Source: Micavibrio_A sp041655955 | Lineage (GTDB): Bacteria > Pseudomonadota > Alphaproteobacteria > Micavibrionales > Micavibrionaceae | DNA: 64,000 nt | NCBI GenBank assembly: GCA_041655955.1 | Contig: JBBAEN010000002.1 | Coordinates: forward strand, 124,001 to 188,000 | Direction of reading: 5' to 3' | In this document: one piece after another, positions 1-10,900 of the stretch | How positions within the stretch are numbered: position 1 is the stretch's first letter | Layout: the number at the start of each line of letters is the position of its first letter | Program-made: the position numbers and the translations under genes | Notes under the pieces: model-generated | The model's database searches: none | What the model saw: only the letters and a program-made list of their open reading frames with translations | Told to the model about the DNA's origin: nothing

Positions 1-1516
1 TCAGTTCGTTAAGCTGTTTCAACCCTTCGCGCGACTGGTGCATCCGCGTCAAAAGCGCGGCCACCTGAGAGAGCGGCGCGAGGCCGCGGCCCGTCAGGAT
101 AACGCAGGCAATCAGCGCCCCCATGGAAATTTTTGCATTGGCGATCAGGAACACGCCGACAACGACGACTGCGACGCTCGCGACCTGTTGCACCAGAACG
201 GCGAGGTTCAGCGCGAGCGCGTTAATCTGTTTGGATTTCGTCGATGTCCTTGCGGATTTTTCCGTCAGCTCTTCCCAGTTGCGCTGCGTATGACCTTCGG
301 CAGCCTGCACCTTGATGGTTTCCAGCCCCGTGATGGTTTCAAAAAGCAGCGCGTTTTTCAGGGCGCTTTCCATCATGGATTGCTTCGTCACCTTCTCAAG
401 CGGCTTTTGCATGATGAAGCCGAGTATGATTGTGATCGGAATGGCCGCGAGCGGCACAAAGGCGATCGGCCCGCCGATAATCGCGATCAAAAGCACGAAG
501 AGGAGCACGAAGGGCAGGTCGATAATCACCGTCATGGTGGCGGAGGTAAAGAAATCGCGCAGCGATTCAAATTCACGCATATGCGATGCCATGACGCCTG
601 CGCTCGCGGGGCGCGTCGCCATTTTCATGCCCATCATTTGCTGGAACAGGCGCGCGGAAATTTTTATATCCGCTTTCTTGCCCGCATGGTCGAGGAAATG
701 GGCGCGCAGGTTTTTCAGGATAAAGTCGAAGACATAGACCGTCAGGATGCCGATCGCGAGAACCGTCAGCGTCGAATAGGAGCTGTTCGGGATGACGCGG
801 TCATAGACATTCATTACAAAGAGCGAGGAGGCAATCGCGAACAGGTTGATCATCACCGCCGCCATGATGACTTCGGCATAGATGCCCCTATTCTCCCACA
901 AGGCCGACCAGAACCAGTCCTTGGCCGTGTCGATTTCCGCGGGGCCGGCCCGCTCGTCCGAACGGGCGATCGGGCGGATAAAGAACGCATAGCCCGTATA
1001 AAGTTTTTTGAGGGCGGCAAGCGAAAGCGCCTGTTTTTCATCCTCGGTTTCGGGGAACTGGACGATGAACTGGGTTTCAGGATCGGTTTTCTTGCCGTCC
1101 TTCGTCTTCCCCGCCGCCTTTTCGCGCACAGACCAGAGGATACAGGCCTGCTTACCCTCAAGCACAAGGATGCAAGGAAGGTTCGGCGCTATCGCCAGCG
1201 CCTCAGCCGTTCTTTCGGCAAGGCGGGCGTGAAGCCCTGTCCGCTCTGCGGCGCGGGTAAGCAAGATCGGGGTTATGCCGCTCGGCGGAACCGGCAGGCC
1301 GGCAGTCAGCGAGGCGGGAGAAGTGCGGCGGCCATAATGGCCCGCCAAAATCCGCAGCGTATCGACGAGCGGATCCTGAATGGCCATTCTATCGGCCTCC
1401 AGCGGCCAGGAATCGGCCGCTTGTTCATGGGCTTTGGGCGCGCCGGCCTCCGGCGAGGATGCCGAGGCAAAGGCGGGCGCATTCCCAGCGCCCGTTTCTT
1501 GTTCGTTACTGCTCAC
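1..1516 (-). CDS. Type I secretion ABC permease/ATPase (5' part only)
   Basis: Inner-membrane exporter of the HlyB/LssB class that would energise secretion of RTX proteins with a membrane fusion protein and the neighbouring TolC-like protein. About 505 codons are visible from a GTG start; an in-frame TGA lies two codons upstream, so this start is near the earliest possible. Residues about 45-190 form an N-terminal C39-peptidase-like domain without a recognisable catalytic Cys motif, as in non-cleaving LssB-type exporters. Residues about 200-480 carry the hydrophobic ABC transmembrane segments (for example a stretch beginning VMMAAVMINLFAIASSLFVM). The nucleotide-binding domain lies beyond the window edge. 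It follows tolC by 30 bp, so the two are probably one operon, and an hlyD-type gene is expected further left. The family call is from the TM region and context. Confidence 0.85.
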   Translation of the reverse strand, partial: MSSNEQETGAGNAPAFASASSPEAGAPKAHEQAADSWPLEADRMAIQDPLVDTLRILAGHYGRRTSPASLTAGLPVPPSGITPILLTRAAERTGLHARLAERTAEALAIAPNLPCILVLEGKQACILWSVREKAAGKTKDGKKTDPETQFIVQFPETEDEKQALSLAALKKLYTGYAFFIRPIARSDERAGPAEIDTAKDWFWSALWENRGIYAEVIMAAVMINLFAIASSLFVMNVYDRVIPNSSYSTLTVLAIGILTVYVFDFILKNLRAHFLDHAGKKADIKISARLFQQMMGMKMATRPASAGVMASHMREFESLRDFFTSATMTVIIDLPFVLLFVLLIAIIGGPIAFVPLAAIPITIILGFIMQKPLEKVTKQSMMESALKNALLFETITGLETIKVQAAEGHTQRNWEELTEKSARTSTKSKQINALALNLAVLVQQVASVAVVVVGVFLIANAKISMGALIACVILTGRGLAPLSQVAALLTRMHQSREGLKQLNEL

Positions 1517-1546
1517 AGATCAGACCTTGTTAGAGGTGGTGAAAGC

Positions 1547-2920
1547 TTACTTTTCAGCCGGTTTGTTATCCACCTCGATAAGCTGGCTCTCACGCGGATA
1601 GTTCACGCCGAGCGTCGGCAGGAGCTGTCCTTTCAGGGCAAGCAGGCGGAAAACCGAGAAGATCTCAAGAAATTCTGCGTTGATCGTATTGGAGCGCGAT
1701 ACGAACAGCTCGTTCTGCGCATCAAGCACGTCCAGAAGCGTACGGCGGTCGAGATCGAACTGATCCTTATAGGCGCGGACGACTTCGGAGTTCGCGGCCG
1801 CCTGGTTGGAAAATTCTTTCGCGCGCTCGCCCGCGGAAACCATGCCGGCCCATGTCTGGCGGATATCGTTTTCAATCTGGCGGGCCGCGTCGGCGCGGAC
1901 TTCTTTCGATTGCTGGTGACGGTGCTTGAATTCACGCACGCGGGCAACGTCGCCGCCGCCGCGATACAGGTTCCAGTTCATCACGACCAAAGCGGATGCG
2001 CCGGTATTATGCCCGTCAACGCCGCCGAGATTGCGGCCATGGCGGCCATTCAATTGCAGGTCGAATTGCGGGTAGAGCGTAGAGCCAGTACCCTGATATT
2101 CATTATAAGCGACTTCGATATCGGATTCGCGCACCGCAAGCGTCGGGCTTTGCGCCAGCGCCTGTTTGACTTCGCCTTCGACATCCGCCGCGATCGCATT
2201 GACCGGAACGGCGGGCATCACGAGGTCTTTCGGCATTTCACCGACTTCGCGCTGGAAGTTCGCTTCGGCATTGCGGAGCTGCTGGCGAACGACCGATTCC
2301 TGCGCGCGGGCCGCGGCAAGACGGGCCTTGATTTGTTCAAGGTCGGCGGTCGTGGAACGGCCCGCATTCACGCCCTCCTCGATCATGCCCATGATGGCGA
2401 CGTGTTCGGCGACGTTTTCACGCGTGATGGTCAGCAATTCGCGCTGGCGCATCACTTCAAGAAACGATTCGACAATCGCAAGGCCGGTCAGTTCCGATGT
2501 TTCCTTCACGCGGTTGGCGGAAGACTGGACGCGGTTTTTCTGGCGCTCATTCTCGTATCTCGTGCCCCAGCCGTCGAACAGCATTTGCGTCAGCGTCAGC
2601 GACGTATCATAGCGTCCGAAAATCTTGTCGTCATCGCCCGTCGCGCGGGTCGTCGGGCTGTCGGTGATTTCCGCGCCGCCATCCGCACGCAGATCGATAG
2701 ACGGATAATAAAGCGCACGCGCCTGATTCAGCTCCTCATCCGTCGCGCGGCGGGAAGCCGCAACAACGCCATATTCGGGGTTGGTCATCACGCCTGTGGA
2801 TATAGCTTGGGATAAGCTCATTTCAGTTGGCTTTTCTTGCGCCAATGCGGGAAAAGTAAGAATAGACGCCGCGGCGCCAGCCAGCAGGAGCGTAGAAAAT
2901 TTCGGTGCGGTTTTTGTCAT
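1547..2920 (-). CDS. TolC-family type I secretion outer membrane protein
   Basis: Outer-membrane efflux duct of the TolC/LapE type, 457 aa, with a Sec signal peptide ending around ALA-QE. The body has the two-fold outer membrane efflux repeat: long helices with Ala/Gln/Arg-rich coiled-coil character and conserved pieces such as SLTLTQMLFDGWGT and LDRRTLLDVLDAQNELF, both typical of TolC proteins in type I systems. The start at 2920 is chosen over an ATG at 2944 because AAAGGG precedes it at suitable spacing and the upstream codons only lengthen the signal peptide. It lies directly upstream of the ABC exporter and downstream of the adhesin and LysM genes, all on the same strand, which points to a dedicated secretion locus. 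Confidence 0.92.
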   Translation of the reverse strand: MTKTAPKFSTLLLAGAAASILTFPALAQEKPTEMSLSQAISTGVMTNPEYGVVAASRRATDEELNQARALYYPSIDLRADGGAEITDSPTTRATGDDDKIFGRYDTSLTLTQMLFDGWGTRYENERQKNRVQSSANRVKETSELTGLAIVESFLEVMRQRELLTITRENVAEHVAIMGMIEEGVNAGRSTTADLEQIKARLAAARAQESVVRQQLRNAEANFQREVGEMPKDLVMPAVPVNAIAADVEGEVKQALAQSPTLAVRESDIEVAYNEYQGTGSTLYPQFDLQLNGRHGRNLGGVDGHNTGASALVVMNWNLYRGGGDVARVREFKHRHQQSKEVRADAARQIENDIRQTWAGMVSAGERAKEFSNQAAANSEVVRAYKDQFDLDRRTLLDVLDAQNELFVSRSNTINAEFLEIFSVFRLLALKGQLLPTLGVNYPRESQLIEVDNKPAEK

Positions 2921-3058
2921 AGTCAGACCCTTTTGATATGTCATTTTAAATCAATGACTTTTGCCCCTTCTTTATGACCTTTTTTGGCCTGCGGCGCAAG
3001 TCAGTTTATACAACGCGTGACGGGGTGGTTTTACTCCCCTTATATATGAAAAGTCAAG

Positions 3059-3096
3059 AAAAAGGGGCGCGATTTCTATTGCGCCCCCCTTTTTTA
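3059..3096 (-). terminator. Rho-independent terminator after the LysM-like gene
   Basis: A 7-bp perfect stem (GGGGCGC 3064-3070 with GCGCCCC 3081-3087) has a 10-nt loop. Read on the minus strand it is followed by a run of T residues, and it also has a T run on the plus strand. It sits 50 bp past the stop of the LysM-like gene and separates it from tolC. Confidence 0.8.
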
Positions 3097-3140
3097 TAAA
3101 ATTCAGGCCCGGCCATTCAATTCAGGGCCGCCGCTCTAAA

Positions 3141-4772
3141 TTAGAATGGCGAGTTGCCGGGGCCATTGCCCGGCGAATCGCCGGGGCCTGCGCCGGGACC
3201 GGTACCCGCTTCGCCGCCACCACCGCAGCCGCCGCAACCGTCGCCGCCCGGCGACCCGCCGCCACCATTGCTGCTTTCGGTACCGCCTCCCGGTTGCCGG
3301 CACTCAGAGCCGCCCCAGACGCGAACCTGTTTCAGTTTGCCATCTACCATCACATACTGTTTTGTACCGGCATAACTACAGCAAGCTTCTTCAAATTTAT
3401 AGCTGATCGGCGCAACCTTAAAGGAAGTCCCACCGAACAGAAGCTTTTGCGGAACAGCCTTGCACATCTTGTTAAACCCGCCCGTTGCCGGAGGCTTGGA
3501 TTTTGTGCCGGTCGGCGTTTTTCCGTGCGGCTTGGTTGTGGCTTTCGGCGGGGCCTTTTTAACAACAACCGGAGCCGCGACATCGCATTCCTTGCCGACA
3601 GCAACCTGCTTCGCGCCTTCGACCTTGTAGGTTCCCGGATTGACCTTGTTCGGATCCTTGTAACCGTTAATGCCGGCCACAGAGGTTACGGAATAGCCCG
3701 TCCCTGCAAAAAGACTGCAGAGATTATCGCCACGCTCGAGGGTAAATTCCGTCGGCTTTTCGGCAGGCTTTTCCGTTTGGACTTCTTCTTTCGGCGGCTC
3801 TTCAACGGCGGGGGCTTCTTCCTTGGCTTCGCAGTTGCAGTCTTCCGCGCGTTTCGCCTGAAGCTCTTTCAAATCGGCCAGTTTCTTCTGGGCGGCGGCA
3901 AGAATAATTTGAAGCTCCGCGATTTGCTTGTCGATTTCCGCTTCCGTTTCGGCGCAGCCTTCGGCGTTTTTCACCTCAACCTTACATTGCTTTGCCTCGG
4001 CTTCGCCAGCGGCAGGAGCCTTTTCGGGCGTAGACATCAGGGCCTCAGGATTGACCGGCGTGCTTTGGGCGATTTCGGATGCTTCTTCCGCAGCGACCGC
4101 GGCCGTTGACTCTATTTCTGCGGCGGCGTCCGCGGCAGGCGCTTCAACTTCGGCGGCGGCTTCGGCTTTAACTTCAACATTGGCTTCCGCCGTGTTCGTG
4201 CCCCACAGATTGGAGATAAAGGAGGGCAGGTAGCTGCTCCAACCCGTGCCGGCATCCGCAATTTGAATATCTTCTTTTGCGACCGTAACGGCGGCTTCTT
4301 CAGCCTGTGCTTCGACTGCGGCGTCCGTTTCAACGGCGACTTCTACATCGGCCGGCCTCCACTGGGGGATAACGGAAACGGCTTCGGGCAGCTTCAGCTC
4401 TGTTTCAGCCGTCTGCACTTCCGCTTCGACTTCGGCGGCAGGCGTGGCAGCAACTTCGGCTTCGGCTTCAACTTCCGCTTCGGCAACCGGGGCAACCTCT
4501 TCAGCAAATTTAAGAACCGTACCGGCGCGAACCTTGCCGGCATCTTTCAAGTCGTTCAGCTGGGCAAGCCCATCAACCGATACCGTGGCAATTCCCTTGG
4601 AAGCGAGATATTGGGTCGCGCCCCAGACAGTATCGCCGTTCTCGATAGTGATCGTGTTGTTATCCGTATCGACATCATAGGCCAGCGCCTGTTCGGACGT
4701 TGCCAGACCGGCGACGACAGCGATCCCCGCCGCTCCTGCCAGCCTTACTGCTTTGTTGTTAAGTGTTGCCAT
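3141..4772 (-). CDS. Exported LysM-like, Ala/Glu-rich, Cys/Gly-tailed protein
   Basis: 543 aa, with a signal peptide ending near QALA-YD and a good ribosome site (GAAGGA) before ATG. A LysM-like fold is suggested at about residues 42-90 (TITIENGDTVWGATQYLASKG) and again at about 350-398 (FTLERGDNLCSLFAGTGYSV), each followed by the N-G/V-P-G-T pattern of LysM modules. Between them lies a very acidic Ala/Val/Glu-rich stretch with a predicted coiled coil around residues 270-310. The C-terminal part has several Cys residues and ends in a Gly/Pro-rich tail with a CGGCGGGG segment. LysM modules bind peptidoglycan, so an envelope-anchored role beside the adhesin and its exporter is inferred. It is not a recognised family as a whole. 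A FimV-like architecture (LysM plus acidic region) is an alternative comparison. Confidence 0.7.
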   Translation of the reverse strand: MATLNNKAVRLAGAAGIAVVAGLATSEQALAYDVDTDNNTITIENGDTVWGATQYLASKGIATVSVDGLAQLNDLKDAGKVRAGTVLKFAEEVAPVAEAEVEAEAEVAATPAAEVEAEVQTAETELKLPEAVSVIPQWRPADVEVAVETDAAVEAQAEEAAVTVAKEDIQIADAGTGWSSYLPSFISNLWGTNTAEANVEVKAEAAAEVEAPAADAAAEIESTAAVAAEEASEIAQSTPVNPEALMSTPEKAPAAGEAEAKQCKVEVKNAEGCAETEAEIDKQIAELQIILAAAQKKLADLKELQAKRAEDCNCEAKEEAPAVEEPPKEEVQTEKPAEKPTEFTLERGDNLCSLFAGTGYSVTSVAGINGYKDPNKVNPGTYKVEGAKQVAVGKECDVAAPVVVKKAPPKATTKPHGKTPTGTKSKPPATGGFNKMCKAVPQKLLFGGTSFKVAPISYKFEEACCSYAGTKQYVMVDGKLKQVRVWGGSECRQPGGGTESSNGGGGSPGGDGCGGCGGGGEAGTGPGAGPGDSPGNGPGNSPF

Positions 4773-4921
4773 TGGTTCAGTTCCTTCTACGTTACGACTA
4801 ATGATTTATTAAATCTGCGCATAAGTTATGTCAAAAAGAGCCCTTATGCAAGAAAATTCTATGGAAAATATGAATAATTTTCATATTTCCTTAACCTATC
4901 CCCACAAGTCTTTGTTTTTAT

Positions 4922-4948
4922 GGAGAAAACGGCATAGCCGTTCTCTCC
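4922..4948 (-). terminator. Hairpin after the RTX adhesin gene
   Basis: Arms 4922-4933 and 4937-4948 pair over 12 positions with minor mismatches around an ATA loop, 14 bp past the adhesin stop codon. The T run is poor, so it may act as a 3' stabilising hairpin rather than a classical terminator. Confidence 0.5.
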
Positions 4949-4961
4949 GCTCTACAAAATC

Positions 4962-7900
4962 TTAAGTGTTTTTGTAGATAATCGCTCCGCTGGCATACAG
5001 GTCGGATACGTTGATATTTGTATTTTCCAGAATAGCAACATCAACCGCTTGGGCCGCACCGCCGGACGTGGTGTTCTTCACGGAAATGATTGTGTTCGTT
5101 CCGTCGAAACGGGCGAATACGAAATCATTGATCGCGTGCTGCGCCGGGTTGAACGTCCAGATAACGTTGGACAGTTCAAGCTTATCACCCTCAGCGAGGT
5201 TGAAGTCGGTAATACGGTCAACCCCGTCGGCGACATTCAAGAACCAGAACGTATCCGCTCCCTTGCCGCCGGTCAGGACGTTGTTGCCGGACATGCCAAT
5301 CAACCAGTCATCACCGTCACCGCCATAAAGGTAATCGGTTCCGCCTTCACCGCCATAGAGCTTGTCGTTACCGGCACCGCCATAAAGCTTGTCATTGCCG
5401 TAACCACCCATGAGAACGTCATCTCCGGCATCGCCATAGAGAACGTCATCTCCGGCTCCGCCATAAAGATTGTCATTGCCGGCGCCACCATAAAGCGTAT
5501 CGTTGCCGTCTTCTCCATAGAGATTGTCGTTGCCCGTACCGCCATAGAGCTTGTCATTGCCGGCACCGCCCATAAGCAGATCGTTTCCGGCATCGCCATA
5601 CAGCTCGTCGGCACCGGCCCCGCCATAGAGTTCGTCATGACCTTCGCCGCCATAGAGCTTGTCGTTGCCGGCACCGCCATAGATTTTGTCGTTGCCGCCC
5701 AGACCGCTGATGATGTCGTTGCCATTCGTTCCGTGCAGGATGTCGTGGCTGTCCGTACCCTGGCTGCCGTCACCGATGACGTTGATGTGGAATGTCGATG
5801 TTGACGTATCACCGTCATAATCGGCAATCACGGCCTGCATCTGTTCGGTTACGTTCGTCGTCATCGTGCCTTTCAGCGTGAAGGTGTAGGCACCCGTCGC
5901 CGATACGACCAGCGTTCCATACGTCGTGGCGATTGTCCGCGAACCCGATGCCGGAATAGCATAGGTCGTGCCGCCGAAGATAATCGCGGCAAGCCGTCCC
6001 GGCCCGTCCTGACCAATCGTGTCGTTGGTCAGGAGGTTGCTGGAGAAGCTTTTCTGCGTCGAATAGACCGTACAATAATCGTCACGGGCAATCGGCGCAT
6101 CGTCGCGAACATTGATCGTGATCGTCGTCGGCTGGGAATTGTCGCCGTCCGCGTCGCGGGCGATGACGCCGAAGTTCAGTGTAATCACATCGTTCGGGTT
6201 GTTCCCGTCCGCATGATCCAGCTGCTCAAGCAGCTTGAACGAGTAGGAACCGTTCGGGCCGATCGTCAGCGTAAAGATGGTCTTGCCACCCGCCGTACCC
6301 GTATAGGTATTGCCGGAAAGCGCCACCGTCACCGTCTGGCCGTTATGCTTCAGCGCGTTGCCGAGGCGCGAGCCGGAGGAGCTGAACGATCCGTTCGCGT
6401 GGAACGTGCCGGGGCCGTCATTGAAGAAGTTCGCCGTAACAGCGCCCGTTTGCGTAATCGTACCCGCAGCAAGGTTTGTTTCATCAACCGTCTGGACGGC
6501 AGGCTTCACAATCACAGGGATCGTATCGCGGTCATCGACCGTGACGGCCAGAACCGCCGTATCCGTATCGCCGTCATAATCGCGCAGCGTATAGGTAAAG
6601 CGATCGACGCCATCCACATTGACCTTGGCGACATAGCTGTAAGCGCCGGTATTGTTGATGGTCAGCGTGCCGTACGTCCCCTGAATGACCGTATTGGCCG
6701 CACCCAGATTATAGGTCGTGCCGCCAAAGACGATCTTCGTGATCGTGCCGGGGCTGTCCTGACCGACAACGTCGTTCGTGATGACGTTGCCCGTGACCGT
6801 GCCGCCATCCGTCGCGGTGCGGCCATCATTATTGGCCACAGGCGCGTCATCGCGGACATTGATCGTGATCGTCGTCGGCTGGGAGTTGTCGCCATCCGCA
6901 TCGCGGGCGATGACGCCGAAGTTCAGCGTGATGATGTCGTTCGGGTTGTTCCCGTCCGCATGATCCAGCTGATCCAGCAGGCGGAAGCTATAAGAACCGT
7001 TCGCACCCACCGTCAGCGTAAAGATGGTCTTGCCGCCCGCCGTTCCCGTATAGACATTGCCCGAAAGATTAACCGAAACAGGCTGGCCGTTATGCGTCAG
7101 GGCGTTGCCGAGGCGCGAGCCGGAGGAGCTGAACGATCCGTTCGCATGGAACGTGCCGGGGCCGTCATTGAAGAAGTTCGCCGTAACAGCGCCCGTTTGC
7201 GTGATAACGCCGCCGGACAGATCCGTTTCGTCAATCGTCTTCACATCAGGCTTCACGATAACGGGGATCGTGTTCGTATGCGTCACTTCCAGACACAGGA
7301 TAGCCGTATCGGTATCACCGTCATAATCGCGCAGCGTGTAGGTAAAGTTATCCGTACCCGTTGCGTTTTTCTTGGAAACGTAACTATAAGCGCCCGTATT
7401 GTTGATGGTCAGCGTGCCGTACTGGCCCGCGATAACCGTGTTGGCCGCGCCCAGATTATAGGTCTGGCCGCCAATCGTGATCTTCGTGATCGTGCCGGGG
7501 CTGTCCTGACCGACGACATCGTTCGTGATGACGTTGCCCGTGACCGTGCCGCCGTCGCCGGACTGGCGAACGTCGTCATTTGCCCTTGGCGCGTCATCGC
7601 GGACATTGATCGTGATCGTCGTCGGCTGGGAATTGTCGCCGTCCGCATCGCGGGCGATGACGCCGAAATCCAGCGTGATGATGTCGTTCGGGTTGTTCCC
7701 GTCCGCATGATCCAGCTGATCCAGCAGGCGGAAGCTATAAGAACCGTTCGCACCCACCGTCATCGTAAAGATGGTCTTGCCGCCCGCCGTTCCCGTATAG
7801 ACATTGCCCGAAAGATTAACCGAAACAGGCTGGCCGTTATGCGTCAGGGCGTTGCCGAGGCGCGAGCCGGAGGAGCTGAACGATCCGTTCGCATGGAACG

Positions 7901-10900
7901 TGCCGGGGCCGTCATTAAAGAAGTTCGCCGTAACAGCGCCCGTTTGCGTGATAACGCCGCCGGACAGATCCGTTTCATCAATTGTCTTCACATCAGGCTT
8001 GACGATCACGGGGATCGTATTGCCGTTTTCAACCGTCATGGACAGTTTCGCCGTATCCGTATCGCCGTCATAATCGCGCAGCGTGTAGGTGAAGCTGTCA
8101 ACACCGCCGACTTTTTGTTTCGCAACATAGCTGTAAGCGCCGGTATTGTTGATGGTCAGCGTGCCGTACGTGCCCTGAATGACCGTATTGGCGCCCGTCA
8201 GGTTGTAGGTCGTGCCGCCGAAGACGATCTTCGTGATCGTACCGGGGCTGTCCTGACCGACAACATCGTTGGTGATGACGTTGCCCGTCACCGTGCCGCC
8301 ATCCGTTGCGGTGCGGCCATCGTCATTGGCCACAGGCGCGTCATCGCGGACATTGATCGTGATCGTCGTCGGCTGGGAGTTGTCGCCATCCGCATCGCGG
8401 GCGATGACGCCAAAGTCCAGCGTGATGATGTCGTTCGGGTTGTTTCCGTCCGCATGATCCAGCTGATCCAGCAGGCGGAAGCTATAGGAGCCGTTCGCAC
8501 CCACCGTCATCGTAAAGATGGTCTTGCCGCCCGCCGTACCCGTATAGACATTGCCGGAAAGCGCGACCGAAACAGGCTGGCCGTTATGCGTCAGGGCGTT
8601 GCCGAGGCGCGAGCCGGAGGAGCTGAACGATCCGTTCGCATGGAACGTGCCGGGGCCGTCATTAAAGAAGTTCGCCGTAACAGCGCCCGTTTGCGTGATA
8701 ACGCCGCCGGACAGATCCGTTTCATCAATTGTCTTCACATCAGGCTTGACGATCACGGGGATCGTATTGCCGTTTTCAACCGTCATGGACAGTTTCGCCG
8801 TATCCGTATCGCCGTCATAATCGCGCAGCGTGTAGGTGAAGCTGTCAACACCGCCGACTTTTTGTTTCGCAACATAGCTGTAAGCGCCGGTATTGTTGAT
8901 GGTCAGCGTGCCGTACGTGCCCTGAATGACCGTATTGGCGCCCGTCAGGTTGTAGGTCGTGCCGCCGAAGACGATCTTCGTGATCGTACCGGGGCTGTCC
9001 TGACCGACAACATCGTTGGTGATGACGTTGCCCGTCACCGTGCCGCCATCCGTTGCGGTGCGGCCATCGTCATTGGCCACAGGCGCGTCATCGCGGACAT
9101 TGATCGTGATCGTCGTCGGCTGGGAGTTGTCGCCATCCGCATCGCGGGCGATGACGCCAAAGTCCAGCGTGATGATGTCGTTCGGGTTGTTTCCGTCCGC
9201 ATGATCCAGCTGATCCAGCAGGCGGAAGCTATAGGAGCCGTTCGCACCCACCGTCATCGTAAAGATGGTCTTGCCGCCCGCCGTACCCGTATAGACATTG
9301 CCGGAAAGCGCGACCGAAACAGGCTGGCCGTTATGCGTCAGGGCGTTGCCGAGGCGCGAGCCGGAGGAGCTGAACGATCCGTTCGCATGGAACGTGCCGG
9401 GGCCGTCATTAAAGAAGTTCGCCGTAACAGCACCCGTTTGCGTAATAACGCCGCCGGACAGATCCGTTTCGTCAATTGTCTTCACATCAGGCTTCACGAT
9501 AACGGGGACAGTATTATCCGTCGTTACGGTGATTGTCAGCGTCGCCGTATCGGTATCGCCGTCATAATCGCGCAGCGTATAGGTGAAGCTGTCAACGCCT
9601 TGCGCCTTGTCTTTCGATACATAACTGTAAGCGCCGGTATTGTTGATGGTGAGCGTACCGTACGTCCCCTGAATGACCGTATTGGCGCCCGTCAGGTTGT
9701 AGGTCGTGCCGCCGAAGACGATCTTCGTAATCAGTCCGGGGTTGTCCTGGCCGACCGTATCGTTGGTGATGACGTTGCCCGTGACCGTGCCGCCGTCGCC
9801 CGCCGAATTCGTATCGTTCACGGCAATCGGGGCGTCGTCTTTTACTTGGATCGTAATCGTTTCCTGCGACGTGTCGCCGTCGCAATCTTTTGCCTCGACG
9901 CCGAATTGCAGGTTGATGATGTCGTTCGGGTTGTTCCCGTCCGCATGATCCAGCGGCTTCAGCAGCGTAAAGCTGAAATTGCCGTCCTCGTCAATCACCA
10001 GCGTAAAGACCGTGACCGTACCGGCCTTACCCGTATAGGTTCCGTTGGCATATTCAACATTTACGGCCTGGCCGTTATGCGTCAGGGCGTTGCCGAGGCG
10101 CGAGCCGGAGGAGCTGAAAGTGCCGTTTCCTTTGATAGTGCCGGGGCCGTCGACGCCGAAATCGACCTCGACCTTGCCGGAGGCCGTCAGATTGCCGCCG
10201 GACAGGTCTGTTTCGTCGAGAATTTTCGCATCCGGCGCGGTGATGTCCGGAATATCGTCATTCGGATCATTGCCCTTGATGATGAGTTTCGCCGTATCCG
10301 TGTCACCATCGCGATCCTGAAGCGTATAGACGAATTCATCCTCGATGCTCTTATCCTTACAGGCGCAGCCGCAATCGGCTTCGTCAACGCGGACATCGAC
10401 GACAAGGTCGTTATAATCATTGTCGCCCAGATTTTGCTTGTCCTCGAAGCCGAAGCGCAGGACGGTCTTGTCCGTTTCGGGAATGCCGGAAACGACATTG
10501 ATATTGTCATTGATGTTCATCGTGTCGGATTCGCCGCGCACGGATGTGAAGACAAGGCCGCCATCCAGAACCGTTTGCGTGCCGTCCGTCGCCGTGTAAA
10601 CAAGCTTGATGGTCGAAGCGTCGTCATTCACCGTTGCGGCGCGGGCGGATCCGGTGCCATGGCCGACGACGAATTCCAGCGTACCCGCCGCAAGGTCGAT
10701 GCCGGCAAAGCCGTTATTCAATGTATGGCCGTTGCCAAGGACAAAGAGGCCGAAGAATTGCGTGTCCGCCGAGGTCGTGAAGGAGGTTTCGGTTCCGGCG
10801 GCGACATCGTTCGCGTTGCGGATAAGGAAGTCCTCAAAGCGGATCTTGCCCGTGGAATCGACCGTAAAGCCGCCCAGCGTGTTGGAATCTTTGGCCGTTT

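Noticed and set aside
38..2815. A 925-codon plus-strand frame opposite the ABC exporter and tolC
   Set aside because: Arg/Asp/His-rich composition typical of an antisense shadow; it spans two well-supported minus-strand genes.
5790..10330. A CRISPR-like or mobile repeat array
   Set aside because: The 747-bp period is a multiple of three and codes for protein domains; it is a repeat-containing gene.
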